Part shown: positions 11,601 to 22,238 of the stretch, in pieces | Position numbering within the stretch: position 1 is the stretch's first letter | How the letters are laid out: each line of letters opens with the position of its first letter | Source of the DNA: Pratylenchus scribneri | Lineage: Eukaryota; Nematoda; Chromadorea; Rhabditida; Pratylenchidae | Reading direction: 5' to 3' | Assembly: GCA_030063045.1 (NCBI GenBank) | Contig: JAQSEB010000048.1 | Coordinates: 744,001 to 808,000, forward strand | DNA: 64,000 nucleotides | The notes under the pieces: generated by a model | Seen by the model: the letters and a program-made list of their open reading frames with translations, nothing else | The model's database searches: none | What the model was told of the DNA's origin: nothing | Program-made: the position numbers and the translations under genes

Positions 11601-11980
11601 GCTCCTCATTACACTTTGTAGGCTTTTTTTATAAACTTATCAGTGATAGAATAAGAAAGTATATGTCATTGAAAAAACAGTATCTTTTCATCAATTAAAT
11701 TTTATGAAATCTAAATTCTAAGTTTAATAATTTAAATATTTTAGAAGTGTAAAAACCAGAATTTCATTTTACAAAAATGTCTTCTGTTTAAAAAAAAATA
11801 AAATGTTAATTATCAATGATTTTCAGGGCTTTAATTAGCATATTGTGCTTGTGCCTTCGAATTCACTTGTTCAAAATGATAACCTAATTAGAAAAAAGAC
11901 ATAATTGACTGACCGTCTCCCTCCTGCATCATGCATTCCACATCAATAATTAGCAATACGTTTAGTAGTGAAAAAATCAT
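8645..11980 (-). CDS. Secreted protein with internally duplicated exon pair (5 exons)
   Basis: Exons on the minus strand: 11980-11914, 11536-11412, 11165-10706, 10429-10311, 9073-8645. Phases 1, 0, 1, 0 fit throughout and give 399 residues. Exon 1 encodes a hydrophobic start, MIFSLLNVLLIIDVEC, that reads as a signal peptide. Exons 2-3 and exons 4-5 are duplicates of one module. The two long exons share a nearly identical block of about 75 residues from KRIRQYKGRFVGKD through EGQVNQPIGKIHKPEKEI to FGFDGLSEKNEP. A shorter motif, D-E/K-x-K-N-L-H-F, occurs three times. The protein is rich in Lys, Glu, Asn and Gln, hydrophilic, and has almost no cysteine. I know no family for it. A secreted, repeat-built protein fits an effector or matrix protein, but that is inference. 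If exon 3 were not spliced it would read into the next intron and stop at 10674. Confidence 0.75.
9370..10280. repeat. GC-rich foldback/low-complexity block inside an intron
   Basis: Inside intron 4 of the modular secreted gene. Runs of CTGTCCCTGTCTCTGTCCC face GGGACAGGGACAGAGACAG around short loops at about 9399-9447, 9990-10060, 10110-10170 and 10185-10260, so several long hairpins are possible. Between them are GACTCCGACTCCG runs at about 9480-9560 and 9785-9960. The long open frames here on both strands are products of this simple sequence, not genes. Confidence 0.75.
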
Positions 11981-13213
11981 TGAAACCACTCGCAAAGATG
12001 GAACAAAACCAACAATGGCATTTTGAGAGGAATATTTCATAGGCGGTTTTGATTTGGTATTGTGGATTTTTTCGATTTGGATTTTTTTGTTAGAAATTTG
12101 AAGTGAAGGCGATTCTAAGAATGAAGCGTTATTTTATAATGAATTTTTTGCCTTTCAATTATGGCTTGATAGGATAGGATGAGTAAAGGAGAAATGACAT
12201 CATTGAATATTCGAATGAAGAGGCCCTTGTTCAGGATTTTTCATTTGAAAGGGTGGTTTGATAATGGAAAGAAAAGAGTAGCGTTGGCAATAAAAATCAA
12301 AATGATGGTGCATTCAAAGGATGGATATAATATTTCTATACCATCATAAATTTTATAATCATTTAAAAATAATTAATTATCGAAAATTTTAATTTTGGAA
12401 TGTTAAGAGAAAAATTACCATATATTCTTTTTTTTATATCTAACATTTTATGTCAAATTTCAAAATTAATCATTTAAAATTTGGCAAAAAAGCTACATAT
12501 CACAGTCAATTGGAACTAGTTGGCTCTCCCCCCTTTCGAACTAATTAATCCCTATCAAATTTGACTTCATTCGATACGCCTCATCAATAAGATCTCTCAA
12601 AATATTCAATCATAAAGTTGGTTGAAATTTATTTAAATTCTTAATTTCATTAAAAAATTTTTCCATTCATTGAAGTGGCTCACTGTTGATAGGCCACATA
12701 CCAAGCTGCCATTAATCAATATGGCCAAAAATGGATAGGCGAAGAGGGAAAAAGCGATCATGCTTGGAGAGAACCTAGCGCAGCGGTCAGCCATCGCGGG
12801 CCTTGCGCACTCATTCAATCTACCAATTTTTGTATGATAGTCTCTCAAACACTCTCTCACCAATATTTGCGTGGATTTGTGAGTGGACAGTGGAGGGAGG
12901 TTATAGGGGAATGAGGAAAAAACTATGGAATATTCATATTAGCAAATACCCAAATTTGATGTAAATAAACCTTTCATTTAATTAAAGAATAATATTATAT
13001 TATCTTTTTTTATAAAACGATTTGAATTATCTCGTCCCAATTAATAACCAAATTTTGATGTAATTTCCACGATTATTTAATTCAATTACAAAATGCATTA
13101 CATGGGGTAGGTGGTAGGATAAAACTCCTAGTTCGTTTCCCCCCCCCCCCCTCCCCTTTTATTATTTCTATTTATTTTTTTTTTTGCCAAAAATTAAATA
13201 AAAATTGGAACAG
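11981..13213. other. Intergenic; left part of a segmental duplication from about 12440
   Basis: From about 12550 the sequence matches 17712 onward, including a block with CCTTGCGCACTCATTCAATC and CCAATATTTGCGTGGATTTG. The upstream strip 12440-12565 also matches 15480-15625. This strip may contain the promoter shared by the two paralogous genes downstream. A run of 12 C residues lies at about 13140. Confidence 0.5.
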
Positions 13214-13993
13214 ATGCAAAAATTTACTCAATTTTGTTTGATATTTTTGCTGGTTTCCATCTTTCAATTGTGGTCATCACCATTCGACGGTATTGATGCC
13301 GCCCAAAGCGACTTCAAAAATTTCAATGAATTGACTAAACAAATGGTCAAAAAAATGTTGCCGAATGAAGATTGGATGGATGAAAAAAATATACAGCAAA
13401 ATGATGCTTCTCATTTTTCTGCAATTTTCCCAATCAAAAATGTCAAATTATTTTTGAAAAATATCTACAAAAATATTTTGCCAAAATTCCTCAATAAAAA
13501 TGAAGAAACTGGGAAAAATGAATGCGTTAAAAATCACATTTGGAAATGGGGGAATCCTGAAGGAAATTTTGTGAAAATCCTCTTTGAAAATCGATTAATA
13601 AAGTTAGTTTGAAATAAATTTATTTATTTTATTATTTACAGTATATTTTAGAACATTTTTTTTAAATTTTATTTTATATCAAAATATAATGTAAAATTTA
13701 TTATAAAAATTTTTTTACAATAAATTCTTCTTATTCCCAAATAAAACTAATATTTTATTTTATTCTTTTATTTAAGTAAAATTGATTCTACCAGTGAAAA
13801 ATGGCTAATTGATATGCAATTAAACAATAATTCAGAGGAAAATTTATATCAATTCAAATTGTTCTTCTCCTTCCTCACAAGACTCAGTTTTACAATTGGC
13901 CAAAATGCTTTTGATGAAGCCGATTTCCATATTGATCATATTGTCAGGGCATTTAATTGTATTCGGCTATTTTTGAAATATCCATTTGAGTGA
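13214..13993 (+). CDS. Secreted protein of unknown family, paralogue 1 (2 exons)
   Basis: Exons 13214-13602 and 13777-13993, joined in phase 2, give 201 residues. The ATG at 13214 is preferred over an upstream in-frame TTG. Residues 1-22 (MQKFTQFCLIFLLVSIFQLW onward) are a signal peptide. The mature part is helical, Lys/Asn-rich and has two cysteines (in ECVKNH and FNCIR). The second exon starts NKIDSTSEKWL and ends RLFLKYPFE. No domain is recognised. The paralogue at 18578 has the same intron position and phase and near-identical sequence. Secretion is seen in the sequence; a role outside the cell, perhaps at a host interface, is inference. Confidence 0.8.
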
Positions 13994-14072
13994 GCAATAT
14001 TATTATTAATTTATTTTTAATAGTTGATTAAAAATTTTTATGTATAAATTGCTTAAAAAGCGTTTTAAACTA

Positions 14073-15003
14073 GGGTTAATTACCCGTTGACGGGTAGGGT
14101 AGTCGGGTAGGGTACCCGTAAGGATTTTGGGCAAATTACCCTACCCGTTACCCGGACCCCAATTACCCGTATTACCCATTACCCGCACCTTGACTACCCG
14201 ACTACCCGCCTACCCGTAACCTTTTTAAAGCCACCATTTAGGGAACAAAAATTGTATTTTTTTATGCAGGGCTCTCACAGAATGCCTGATTTATCAGGTT
14301 TTCCCTGATTTTTCGGATTTTGCCTGACAAAAACCTGATTTCGGAAAAAGCCTGATAAAGCCTGATTTTGACCAATTTTCTGAAATTATAAAAATTTTTC
14401 GCTGCGCGGCTAATTTTATCTCTAATTTTTCGCTGCATGGCTAATTTTGGCTCTGATTTTTCGCTGCGCGCCTAATTTTGGCTTAAATTTTCCTCTATCG
14501 GGGCCATTTTTAGACCTAATTTTTCGCTGCGCGGCCATTACAAAAACCAAATTTTTCGCTGTCGCGGGCAATTTTAGGGAGGCGCAAAATGGGTGGTTGT
14601 CCTGCCCTCCTTGCCAACGTATGTTTGGACGGATGAAAGAAACAATTTTAAAGTTGATACAGTGAATGCCCTTGTTTCGATTAAAGAAAATTCTGAATTT
14701 AATTGTTCACAAGCATTTAATATGTTTATTTCAAAGCCTGAATTGTTGCAAAAGGCAAAGATTTGAGTGAAGAAGAATTTGAAGATGAAGAAGAGTTTTT
14801 ATTATTTTTTATTATGATATTTATTTTGGCCAATTTTAAAAATTTTATTAAACGAATTTCAAAAAATGTCTTAACAAGGAACGGGTAGGGTAGTACCCGC
14901 GGGTATTTTTCGAGTTTGGCCTACCCTACCCATTACCCGGACCCCAATTACCCGTATTACCCGTTACCCGCTTTTTCATTACCCGCCCCCGGGTAATTAA
15001 CCC
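14073..15003. mobile_element. 931 bp foldback/MITE-like element with TA duplication
   Basis: The ends GGGTTAATTACCCG and CGGGTAATTAACCC are perfect 14 bp inverted repeats, flanked by TA on both sides (14071-14072 and 15004-15005). Subterminal arms are packed with TACCCG / CGGGTA words in opposite orientation (14080-14220 and 14880-15000). The middle holds a CCTGATTT-rich strip (about 14280-14375) and some five degenerate copies of a unit containing TTTTTCGCTGCGCGGC (14397-14590). No transposase is present. The matching place in the duplicated segment, near 19437, has no insert. Confidence 0.85.
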
Positions 15004-15005
15004 TA

Positions 15006-15877
15006 TAAAATATAAAAATAAAAAATTTTATTTGAGCTGAATTATTTTGCCTCAATATCCGAATTGCCTTTAATCCTCATAATTCAAAACCGATACAATA
15101 TTCGGATTCAGAAAATTCTCTATCAGCCATTTCTAAAAAAATAATCAAAAAAATTTAAATGAGGGGAATGAACGAAAATACTATTACCCATTAATTCACA
15201 TTTATGCGTCAATTTATTGATTTGCATGATTTTTAAATTCATAAAATTTTCTAGATAAAAGCATTAAAATTAGTTCATTTCATTTTTGATTAGTTATTTA
15301 TAAATGGTGAAAAATTAGCCAGGCGCCTTGTTGAGCTCTCACTGAATCTGGCTGCATTTTTAATTGAATTTAAATGCAAGCATTTAAACTTTTACATTAA
15401 TAAAAATTGCACCTTTTTAATTTCAAACGATTTTATTGGAATTTCTGAAGGGTAATAACAGAACAACAACCATATTCGTTAAATTCTGTCAAATATTTTA
15501 TGTCAAAATTCAAAACTAATCATATAGAATAGGGCAAAAATGCTACATTCCACATTCAAATGGAACTAGTTGGTTGTATCCCCTTTGAATGAACTAATTT
15601 AAACCCAATGAAATTTGACTTTTAGGCTAGCAATTCACTGTTTGGTTCTCGATTTTCCAATATTAAACCAACTATCGAAATTTGGATACTAATTCCGATA
15701 TTCGGCCTATTACAGACATAACCTCCTAGTAGGGTTTTAAAAAGTAAAGAAAATTTAAAATTTCTTGCAACATGCTTTATGAATATACTCCCGAAATAAA
15801 AAAAACATAGATGTAAAAGAAATAAAATCTTCTTCCAAATTCTCATCTCATCAACGAGTTCCATGAATTTCGCAAAT
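15006..15877. other. Intergenic, no gene seen; partial third copy of the duplicated strip
   Basis: Positions about 15480-15625 match 12440-12565 (shared words TGGAACTAGTTGG and AAATTTGACTT). Otherwise AT-rich. A very short frame opening MADREFSESEY on the minus strand (about 15080-15135) follows a TTTTTTTTAG acceptor-like site, but I could not extend it into a gene. Confidence 0.4.
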
Positions 15878-16297
15878 TTAATTGCAACCGCATTTTCCAC
15901 CTGTGCAACAATTGCCAGCACAATTGTGGTAACATCCACAATTTTTGCAGCCAACTGAATTTGTGCCGCAGCATGATGCCTTTTTCTGTGCCATATCTTT
16001 TTCTGTATTTTGATGACGAATATTTTTGCGTCTATTTTTTGAGTTCACTTCCAATGATTCACCAATTCTTTTACTATCTTTTCTCTTTTCTCCCTTATTT
16101 TTTGTTATGATTCTTTTATTCACATTCAATGATGATATTGATGCCATTCTTCCACTACTATTATTTCCCGTTTCTTCATTTGATTTGATCGGTTCGATGT
16201 TAGTTTTTTTCTTTGAAGGGGCCGATTCAACGTCAGAAATAATGATGGTGAAGAGTAAGAAAATAATAATGTTTAATGACATTTGAATTTTCGTCAT
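15878..16297 (-). CDS. Secreted cysteine-rich, metallothionein-like protein
   Basis: Single-exon frame of 139 residues. The N-terminus (residues about 1-26, with NIIIFLLFTIIISDVESA) is a signal peptide. A long basic linker rich in Lys, Asn, Arg and Ser follows. The last 31 residues pack ten cysteines as CC, C, C-x-C, C, CC and C-x-C with Gly and Asn between them and one His. That pattern resembles metal-binding metallothioneins more than disulfide-knot peptides, which seldom have so many C-x-C pairs. Basic KR/RR sites in the linker could allow proteolytic release of the tail. Metal binding is inferred from the pattern only. Met 6 is an alternative start. Confidence 0.75.
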   Translation of the reverse strand: MTKIQMSLNIIIFLLFTIIISDVESAPSKKKTNIEPIKSNEETGNNSSGRMASISSLNVNKRIITKNKGEKRKDSKRIGESLEVNSKNRRKNIRHQNTEKDMAQKKASCCGTNSVGCKNCGCYHNCAGNCCTGGKCGCN

Positions 16298-17711
16298 TAT
16301 GGAAATTTTTTATAAAGTGGATGAAGTGGCTGAATGGAAATTTTTTAAAGTGGATGAAGTGGCTGAAAATGACAGTTTTGAAGGGGTTTATAAAGGCAAT
16401 AAATTGTATGTGTCATCATCAAATCAAACGAGACTTTAAAGGAAAAATAGCCATTTAGCATAACAAAATTGTAGGGATTGTAAATTGAATTTGATGAAAC
16501 AAAGGAAATTTGCAGGAATTTACAGGAAAGAATTAGTCGTGACATTTGCTAGGGAGGAATTATAGGAGAAATTTAGCTGATAGGGGAATCAACATCATGA
16601 ATTTTATTGGTAAAATAGACAAAAAAGGTGTGGAGGAGAGAATTAAACGAAACTAAATTGCGAAATGAAAATGGAGTAATTGGGAAAGTTTGAGACGGAA
16701 TTTTTTGTTAATCATCTGTATTCTTTTATCTCATTTCATCATTCTGTTTTGGTCCCAATCCATTGGGACAACGCATTCCGCGACAGAGCGTTTCCAACTT
16801 TGATTTTCCCAAATCAAACTTATCTTAAATGAATATTTTTTAACTAATAATGTCGAAAAAATATACCAAAATGATGGTCTAAATTTTTGAAAAAAAATAA
16901 AAATTATGAAATATAAAAGAGGAGGTGAGATTCATTTTCAAGAAAGATTCCAATATTCTCAAAAAATCCAATTGTGCAAAAAAATTTTGGACTACAAAAT
17001 TCTCTGCTAATGTTAATTAAATTTAGGGCAAAAAAAGTATTCCAAAAATAAAATTTAAATAAAATAAAAATTTTTTTAAATATTGTCCAATTAACTAATA
17101 AATAAATTATTTAGTTGATTTTTTATTTTCTAAGAAACGATGGAAAATAAGGCACAGAGAATAGAAAATGAGTACAAAATTAAGTTTGGAAAAATAAAAA
17201 ATCAAAATTGTCACACCAAAGAATAGAAAATATTGGTATTTTTTACTGGCTCATCCCGTTGTTGAAGGGCAGTCAAATTAAGAGGAAAATAAATAAAATT
17301 TGCTAATCCATATTAAATGATTTTTATCACAATTTCATTATTTCTTAACCTATTTAAATAAAATTGATATGATTTACTAGCGTAAAGTATATGATTTAAT
17401 TAGATAAAAAAATGATCAAAATTAATCTCTTTCTGTCATTTGATGAGTTAATATTGATTTATTTTACATGACACCAAATTTGAGCTCATTCCATTTTTAT
17501 TCCCCATTTTCTGAATTTAATTAAATATTTTTACCAGAATATTTAAAGCCTTTTTATATTGTTTGCCTACTCCCTATGCAGTAATAATAAGTCCGAAAGC
17601 CGAGAATTACAAATTTGCCAACTTTTTAGAGACCTGTCGGAATTAACAAACGCACTTAAGTGAATTGGATATTCTGAATTAAAAAATAAGTTTTTCAAAC
17701 TGATCCAATTT
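16298..17711. other. Intergenic, no gene seen; short tandem duplication near the start
   Basis: At 16299-16366 a unit of about 34 bp (ATGGAAATTTTTTA then AAAGTGGATGAAGTGGCTGA) occurs twice in tandem, just upstream of the cysteine-rich gene. The rest is AT-rich without a supported exon. Confidence 0.4.
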
Positions 17712-18577
17712 CCAACCCCCATCAAATTTAACTTCATTCGATGCGTATCAATAAGATCTGTCCAAATGTCCAATCAGAAAATTGGTTGAAATTTATTTAA
17801 ATTCTTTATTTCAAAAAAGTTTTTTCATTCAATGATTTGATGACAGCGTTTAGGCCACATTTCAAGCTGGCACTAATCGATTGATATGGCCAAAAATGGA
17901 TGCCCAGAAAGGGAATAAGCTATCGCAATGCTTGTTTTGAGCGAACCTAGCGCAACGCTCAACCATCGGACCTTGCGCACTCATTCAATCTACAATTTTG
18001 TATCATCGTCTCTCACACACTCTATCGCCAATATTTGCGTGGATTTGTGGGTTTGGGCTTTGGGGAGGGTATAGGGGAGTGAGGAAAAAATATGGAACTT
18101 ACACATTAGGAAAATCTGCAATATTTGATGTAAACAACTCTTTTCATACAATGCAAGAATAATATCTTTTTTATAAAACAGTTTTCGAATTTATCTCTTC
18201 CCAATTAATAACTAAATTATGCGGTGTCAAACATTTATTAAAAAAGATAAACTGAAATTTGCAGCAGGGAATTTTGAGGCTTTATTAAAAATAGAATTTA
18301 TAATTTTATACTCCGAGAACTAAGACGTTCCGAAATCCAAGTCCCATACTCCACTTCTTAAATTTTAATCTACAGCCCTAGATTTTACTCTTAATTTTAA
18401 TATTTATTATTTTTGGGAAAAACCGCAAAATTTAGAATTGCAAATTTTTCACACGAAAAAATATATTAAACATTGTTGGAAATTCAGTAATATTCCTAGT
18501 TGGTTATCCGCCATTCCTTTTTTTGAAAATTTTTATTGAATTTTTTTTACCAAAAAATTAATTAAAAATTGGAACAG

Positions 18578-19362
18578 ATGCATAAATTTACTCAATTTTG
18601 TTTGATATTTCTTCTGGCTTCCATCTTTCAATGGTGGTCATCTTTCGACGGTGTTGATGCCGCCCAAAGTGACTTCAAAAATTTCAATGCATTGACTAAA
18701 CAAATGGTCAAAAAAATGTTGCCGAATGAAGATTCGATGGAGGAAAAAAATGTACAGCAAAATGATGCTTCCCATTTTTCTGCAATTTTCCCAATTAAAA
18801 ATGTCAAATTATTTTTGAAAAATATCTATAAAAATATTTTGCCAAAATTCCTCAATAAAAATGAAGAAACTGGAAAATATGAATGCGTTAAAAATCACAT
18901 TTGGAAATGGGGAAATTCTGAAGGAAATTTTGTGAAAATCCTCTTTGAAAATCGATTAATAAAGTTAGTTTGAAATAAATTTATTTATTTTAATTTAATT
19001 ATTTAATTACATTTTAGAACATTTTGTTTAAATTTTATTTTATATCAAAATATAATGTAAAATTTATTATAAAAATTTTTTACAATAAATTCTTCTCATT
19101 CTCAAATAAAACTTGTGCGCTTTATTATATTCTTTTATATTTAAGTAAAATTGATTCTACCAGTGAAAAATGGCTAAGTGACATGCAATTAAACAATAAT
19201 TCAGAGGAAAATTTGTATCAATTCAAATTGTTCTTCTCCTTCCTCACAAGGCTCAGTTTTACAATTGGCCAAACTGCTTTTGATGAAGCCGATTTCCATA
19301 TTGATCATTTTGTCAGGGCATTTAATTGTATTCGGCTATTTTTGAAATATCCATTTGAGTGA
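18578..19362 (+). CDS. Secreted protein of unknown family, paralogue 2 (2 exons)
   Basis: Exons 18578-18963 and 19146-19362, joined in phase 2, give 200 residues. It differs from the copy at 13214 by scattered substitutions and one residue less near the signal peptide. Signal peptide MHKFTQFCLIFLLASIFQWW, then the same helical Lys/Asn-rich body and the same two mature cysteines. The intron is AT-rich and about 182 bp. Most differences do not interrupt the frame, so both copies look intact. Function unknown. Confidence 0.8.
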
Positions 19363-19746
19363 GGAATATTATTATTATTTTATTTTTATAGCTGATTTTA
19401 AATTATTTATGTATAAATTGCTTAAAAAGGTTTTAAGCTAATATTAATTAAGGATAAAATATCGAATTATGTTAGAACTAATTAAGGTCTCAAATCCAAT
19501 TGGCTATGGTAGATAAAATAAATATAAAAAAACAATTTATTTTGTCATAGAATTATTCTGATTTCAAATTTACAATCTGTTGGAATAATAAAGTTTAAAT
19601 TATGAGACCAATTAAAAATCAAAGACTATTATGAGATTTATTTATTAAAATTGTTTTAAATATTACTGCAATTAAAATTTAGGATAGTATTTAATTTACC
19701 GAATAAATTTTTGAAAATGCCGAATAAAGTAATAACTGATTTTAAC

Positions 19747-19959
19747 GGGTTTTCCTAGACCACCAAATCATCCAATCGATAGATCTCGTCAAGGCACATC
19801 GAATAATATATATAAAGGTATTAAACCGTTTAAACTATATTTTAATTTTTTTGTCCAAGACTACTTATATTGGTTAAACCCAAGCCAAATATTTACCATT
19901 CGATGCGCCTTGACAAGATCTATCGATCGGGTATATGGTTTGGTGGTCTAGGAATAACC
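19747..19959. repeat. Imperfect inverted repeat, MITE-like
   Basis: The left arm (CCTAGACCACCAAATCATCC ... GATAGATCTCGTCAAGGC) and the right arm read in reverse (CCTAGACCACCAAACCATA ... GATAGATCTTGTCAAGGC) pair over about 55 bp around a loop of about 100 bp. Words like CATCGAATG and AGATCT also occur near 12570, 17740 and 26120, so this may be a dispersed family. No clear target duplication was found. Confidence 0.6.
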
Positions 19960-20173
19960 ACTAAATCGCTAAAATCAATTATTACTCTATTCGCTATTTT
20001 CAATAATCCATTTGGCATTTTTAATAATTTATTTGTTATTTTAAATATTTTCCTTTAAATTTATGCCATTGAAAACTGTTTGAAATATTCATTTTGATTA
20101 ATATAATTTAAATCAACTTTTCAGTATTTATTTAAATTCTTCATTTAAATTGATTGGAAATATTCACATTTTA

Positions 20174-22238
20174 ATGATTTTTGAAGAAGAAAAGAATTTT
20201 CAAATCAATGGACGAAAAAATGGTAAATAAAATGATTTATATGTATTTAAAACAACAATTTCAGCCAATTTTAAATCAATCCAAACTTTGTTGAGAATGA
20301 ACAAAGTGCTTGTTTCTGAATGTATTGAAATTGTTGATATTATTGCAAAAAATCAAAATGGATGGGAATGGAAAGAGGCCGAACCCATTCCCCTGTTATG
20401 GGATAGGACAGCGAAAGGGAAATTATTCAGGCAAATTTTGAACACTTTGACCGATGATCCAACAAATGCTGAGGCAATTTATGCAATCAGAAATTTTGGA
20501 ATAAATTTAAGTGCACGAATTTTGAATGATTTCAAACATTTGGAGGAGGGAAAAGAATATTTACGGGAATTTAATGGAATTGAATCAAAATTGAAATTTT
20601 TAATTCGAAAAATTGACAAAATGAAAATTTTTGGGTAAGAAAATTATTTTGAAGAAAAAAATTATAATATTTTTTAGTAGAGTTATTGACAAAGAATTAA
20701 TGGCAAAAAAGGAAATTTATATGCATTTTGAGGACGCCATCCAAATGGATTTTGATACGAATAAAGGTGAAAGAAATTTAATTTAAATGGGAAAATATAT
20801 TTTAAATTTTATCTTATTTGGTCCTACTAAAAAATCAAATTATCAAAGAAATATATAATTCCGGACAATTTAGGTAATATTAAATTTCCGGAAATGTTCA
20901 ATTTTTTTCATGCATAAAAAAGCGACATCCGTTTAATCCAATCATTTTTGAACCGAATGTTTATGGTTTTTAGATATTTTTGGAGAATGTCGAAATTTTT
21001 CATTTTCTCAATTTTAATTTATCAAAGATTCATTAAATTAAAATCATCCATCTATTTATTTTTATATTTTTCAAATACCATAAGCTAATACTGCCACACT
21101 TCTCTTGAAGAAAATGAAATTCCTTCAAGCAAATTTTGGATGGTTCATTTTGGAGCTATTTTTAATCATTTTAGATTCTACATTAAAAATTTTTACTTCC
21201 TTTATTATTAATTTAGCTTTTATCTATTATCATGATTTTTTAATTAATTGATTAACGGATTTTACAAATTTATTTTTGAATTGATATTTTTAGAATATTT
21301 ATCAATTGCTTCAAAATTGTCAAATACCTGCGAGAATTTGCAAAAATTACTCGAAAATTGCAAATTCCAAAAAATTGATGGGCAAATTCAATGTGAATTC
21401 AAACCAACAGAAAAGAATAAATTCAAGGAATTTAATGCATTTGTGGATATCACAGAGAAAAAATTCATTGAAAAATTTCAAATTAATTTATTGAAAAAAG
21501 AAATTGAAGAAAAAATGGAAAAATTTGAAGGATTAAAAAATGCAATTGAAAATCATACAAATGGTAAATTGAGAAAAAAATTTTTGAAAACAATAATTTT
21601 CGATACTATATTTAATTATTTTTCGTGCGAATATTAATTTAGTAAATTTGTTATCATTATAGTCTCAGATTTGGATGAGTTGATAGAATTAATGAATTTA
21701 AATGAAATTGCAAAATTTTGACCTAAAAACTAGCAAAATAAAAATTAGACAAGACAATTTTTGGCTTATTGTCATAAATTCTGATCAATTATAATTAATC
21801 ACCATTTTTATCAAAATCAATTTTAGAAAGAAATGATTTTTATTGAAAGAAATGATTTTTATTAATCAATTGGTAATATTAGGATATCCATTTAAAAGAT
21901 AATTGATATGAATTAATTTTAAAAGCAATTCTCTTTGAAAAAAAAAACACTATGATCATTATAATTTAATTTTATAAATAATAGATATAAGAATGGTAAA
22001 TATAAAATGCGCCGAATTAACAATTCAACAAATGGAAGAAGGGAAAATTTGTGCTGAAAATGGAGAAAAAATTGAATTAAATGGAAAAGAAATTGAAGAA
22101 TTGAAGAAACAAGCTGAAATATTGGGAAAAGAATGGCAAAATTTAAAGCGAGAAATTCAAGGAGATTTAAATGAATTTTTTAAGAAAATTAAAGAAATAG
22201 AAGAAAATTTAAAACGAACAATTATGGAAAATTCATGA
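20174..22238 (+). CDS. Unknown helical protein, 5 exons with possible alternative last exon
   Basis: Exons 20174-20222, 20265-20634, 20678-20766 and 21294-21563 join with phases 1, 2, 1, 1. From there two last exons fit the same phase: 21663-21721 (278 residues in total; AATAAA at 21737) or 21985-22238 (343 residues). The second adds a strongly charged coiled coil (LNGKEIEELKKQAEILGKEW and onward). The body is alpha-helical, Lys/Glu/Asn-rich, with NGWEWKEAEPIPLLW near residue 48 and a few cysteines. There is no signal peptide or membrane helix. No family recognised. Exon 5b could instead start a separate gene at the ATG at 21993. Splice sites are good; the last-exon choice is open. Confidence 0.65.
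21737..21742 (+). terminator. Possible poly(A) signal after short last exon
   Basis: AATAAA 16 bases after the stop codon at 21719-21721. It supports use of the short final exon. Confidence 0.45.

Larger units (their letters stand above)
12550..19435. repeat. Direct segmental duplication (about 12550-14070 and 17712-19435)
   Basis: Both segments share the same order: an upstream noncoding block, the two-exon secreted gene, and about 70 bp after it (AAATTGCTTAAAAAG). Copies are in direct orientation about 5.2 kb apart. Copy 2 has extra sequence around 18230-18470; copy 1 has the 931 bp foldback element at its right end. Boundaries were read by eye. Confidence 0.8.

Noticed and set aside
14447..14665. 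72-residue plus-strand frame
   Set aside because: Lies within the degenerate TTTTTCGCTGCGCGGC repeats of the foldback element.
15622..15954. 110-residue minus-strand frame
   Set aside because: Another frame of the cysteine-rich gene tail plus AT-rich downstream DNA; no motif.
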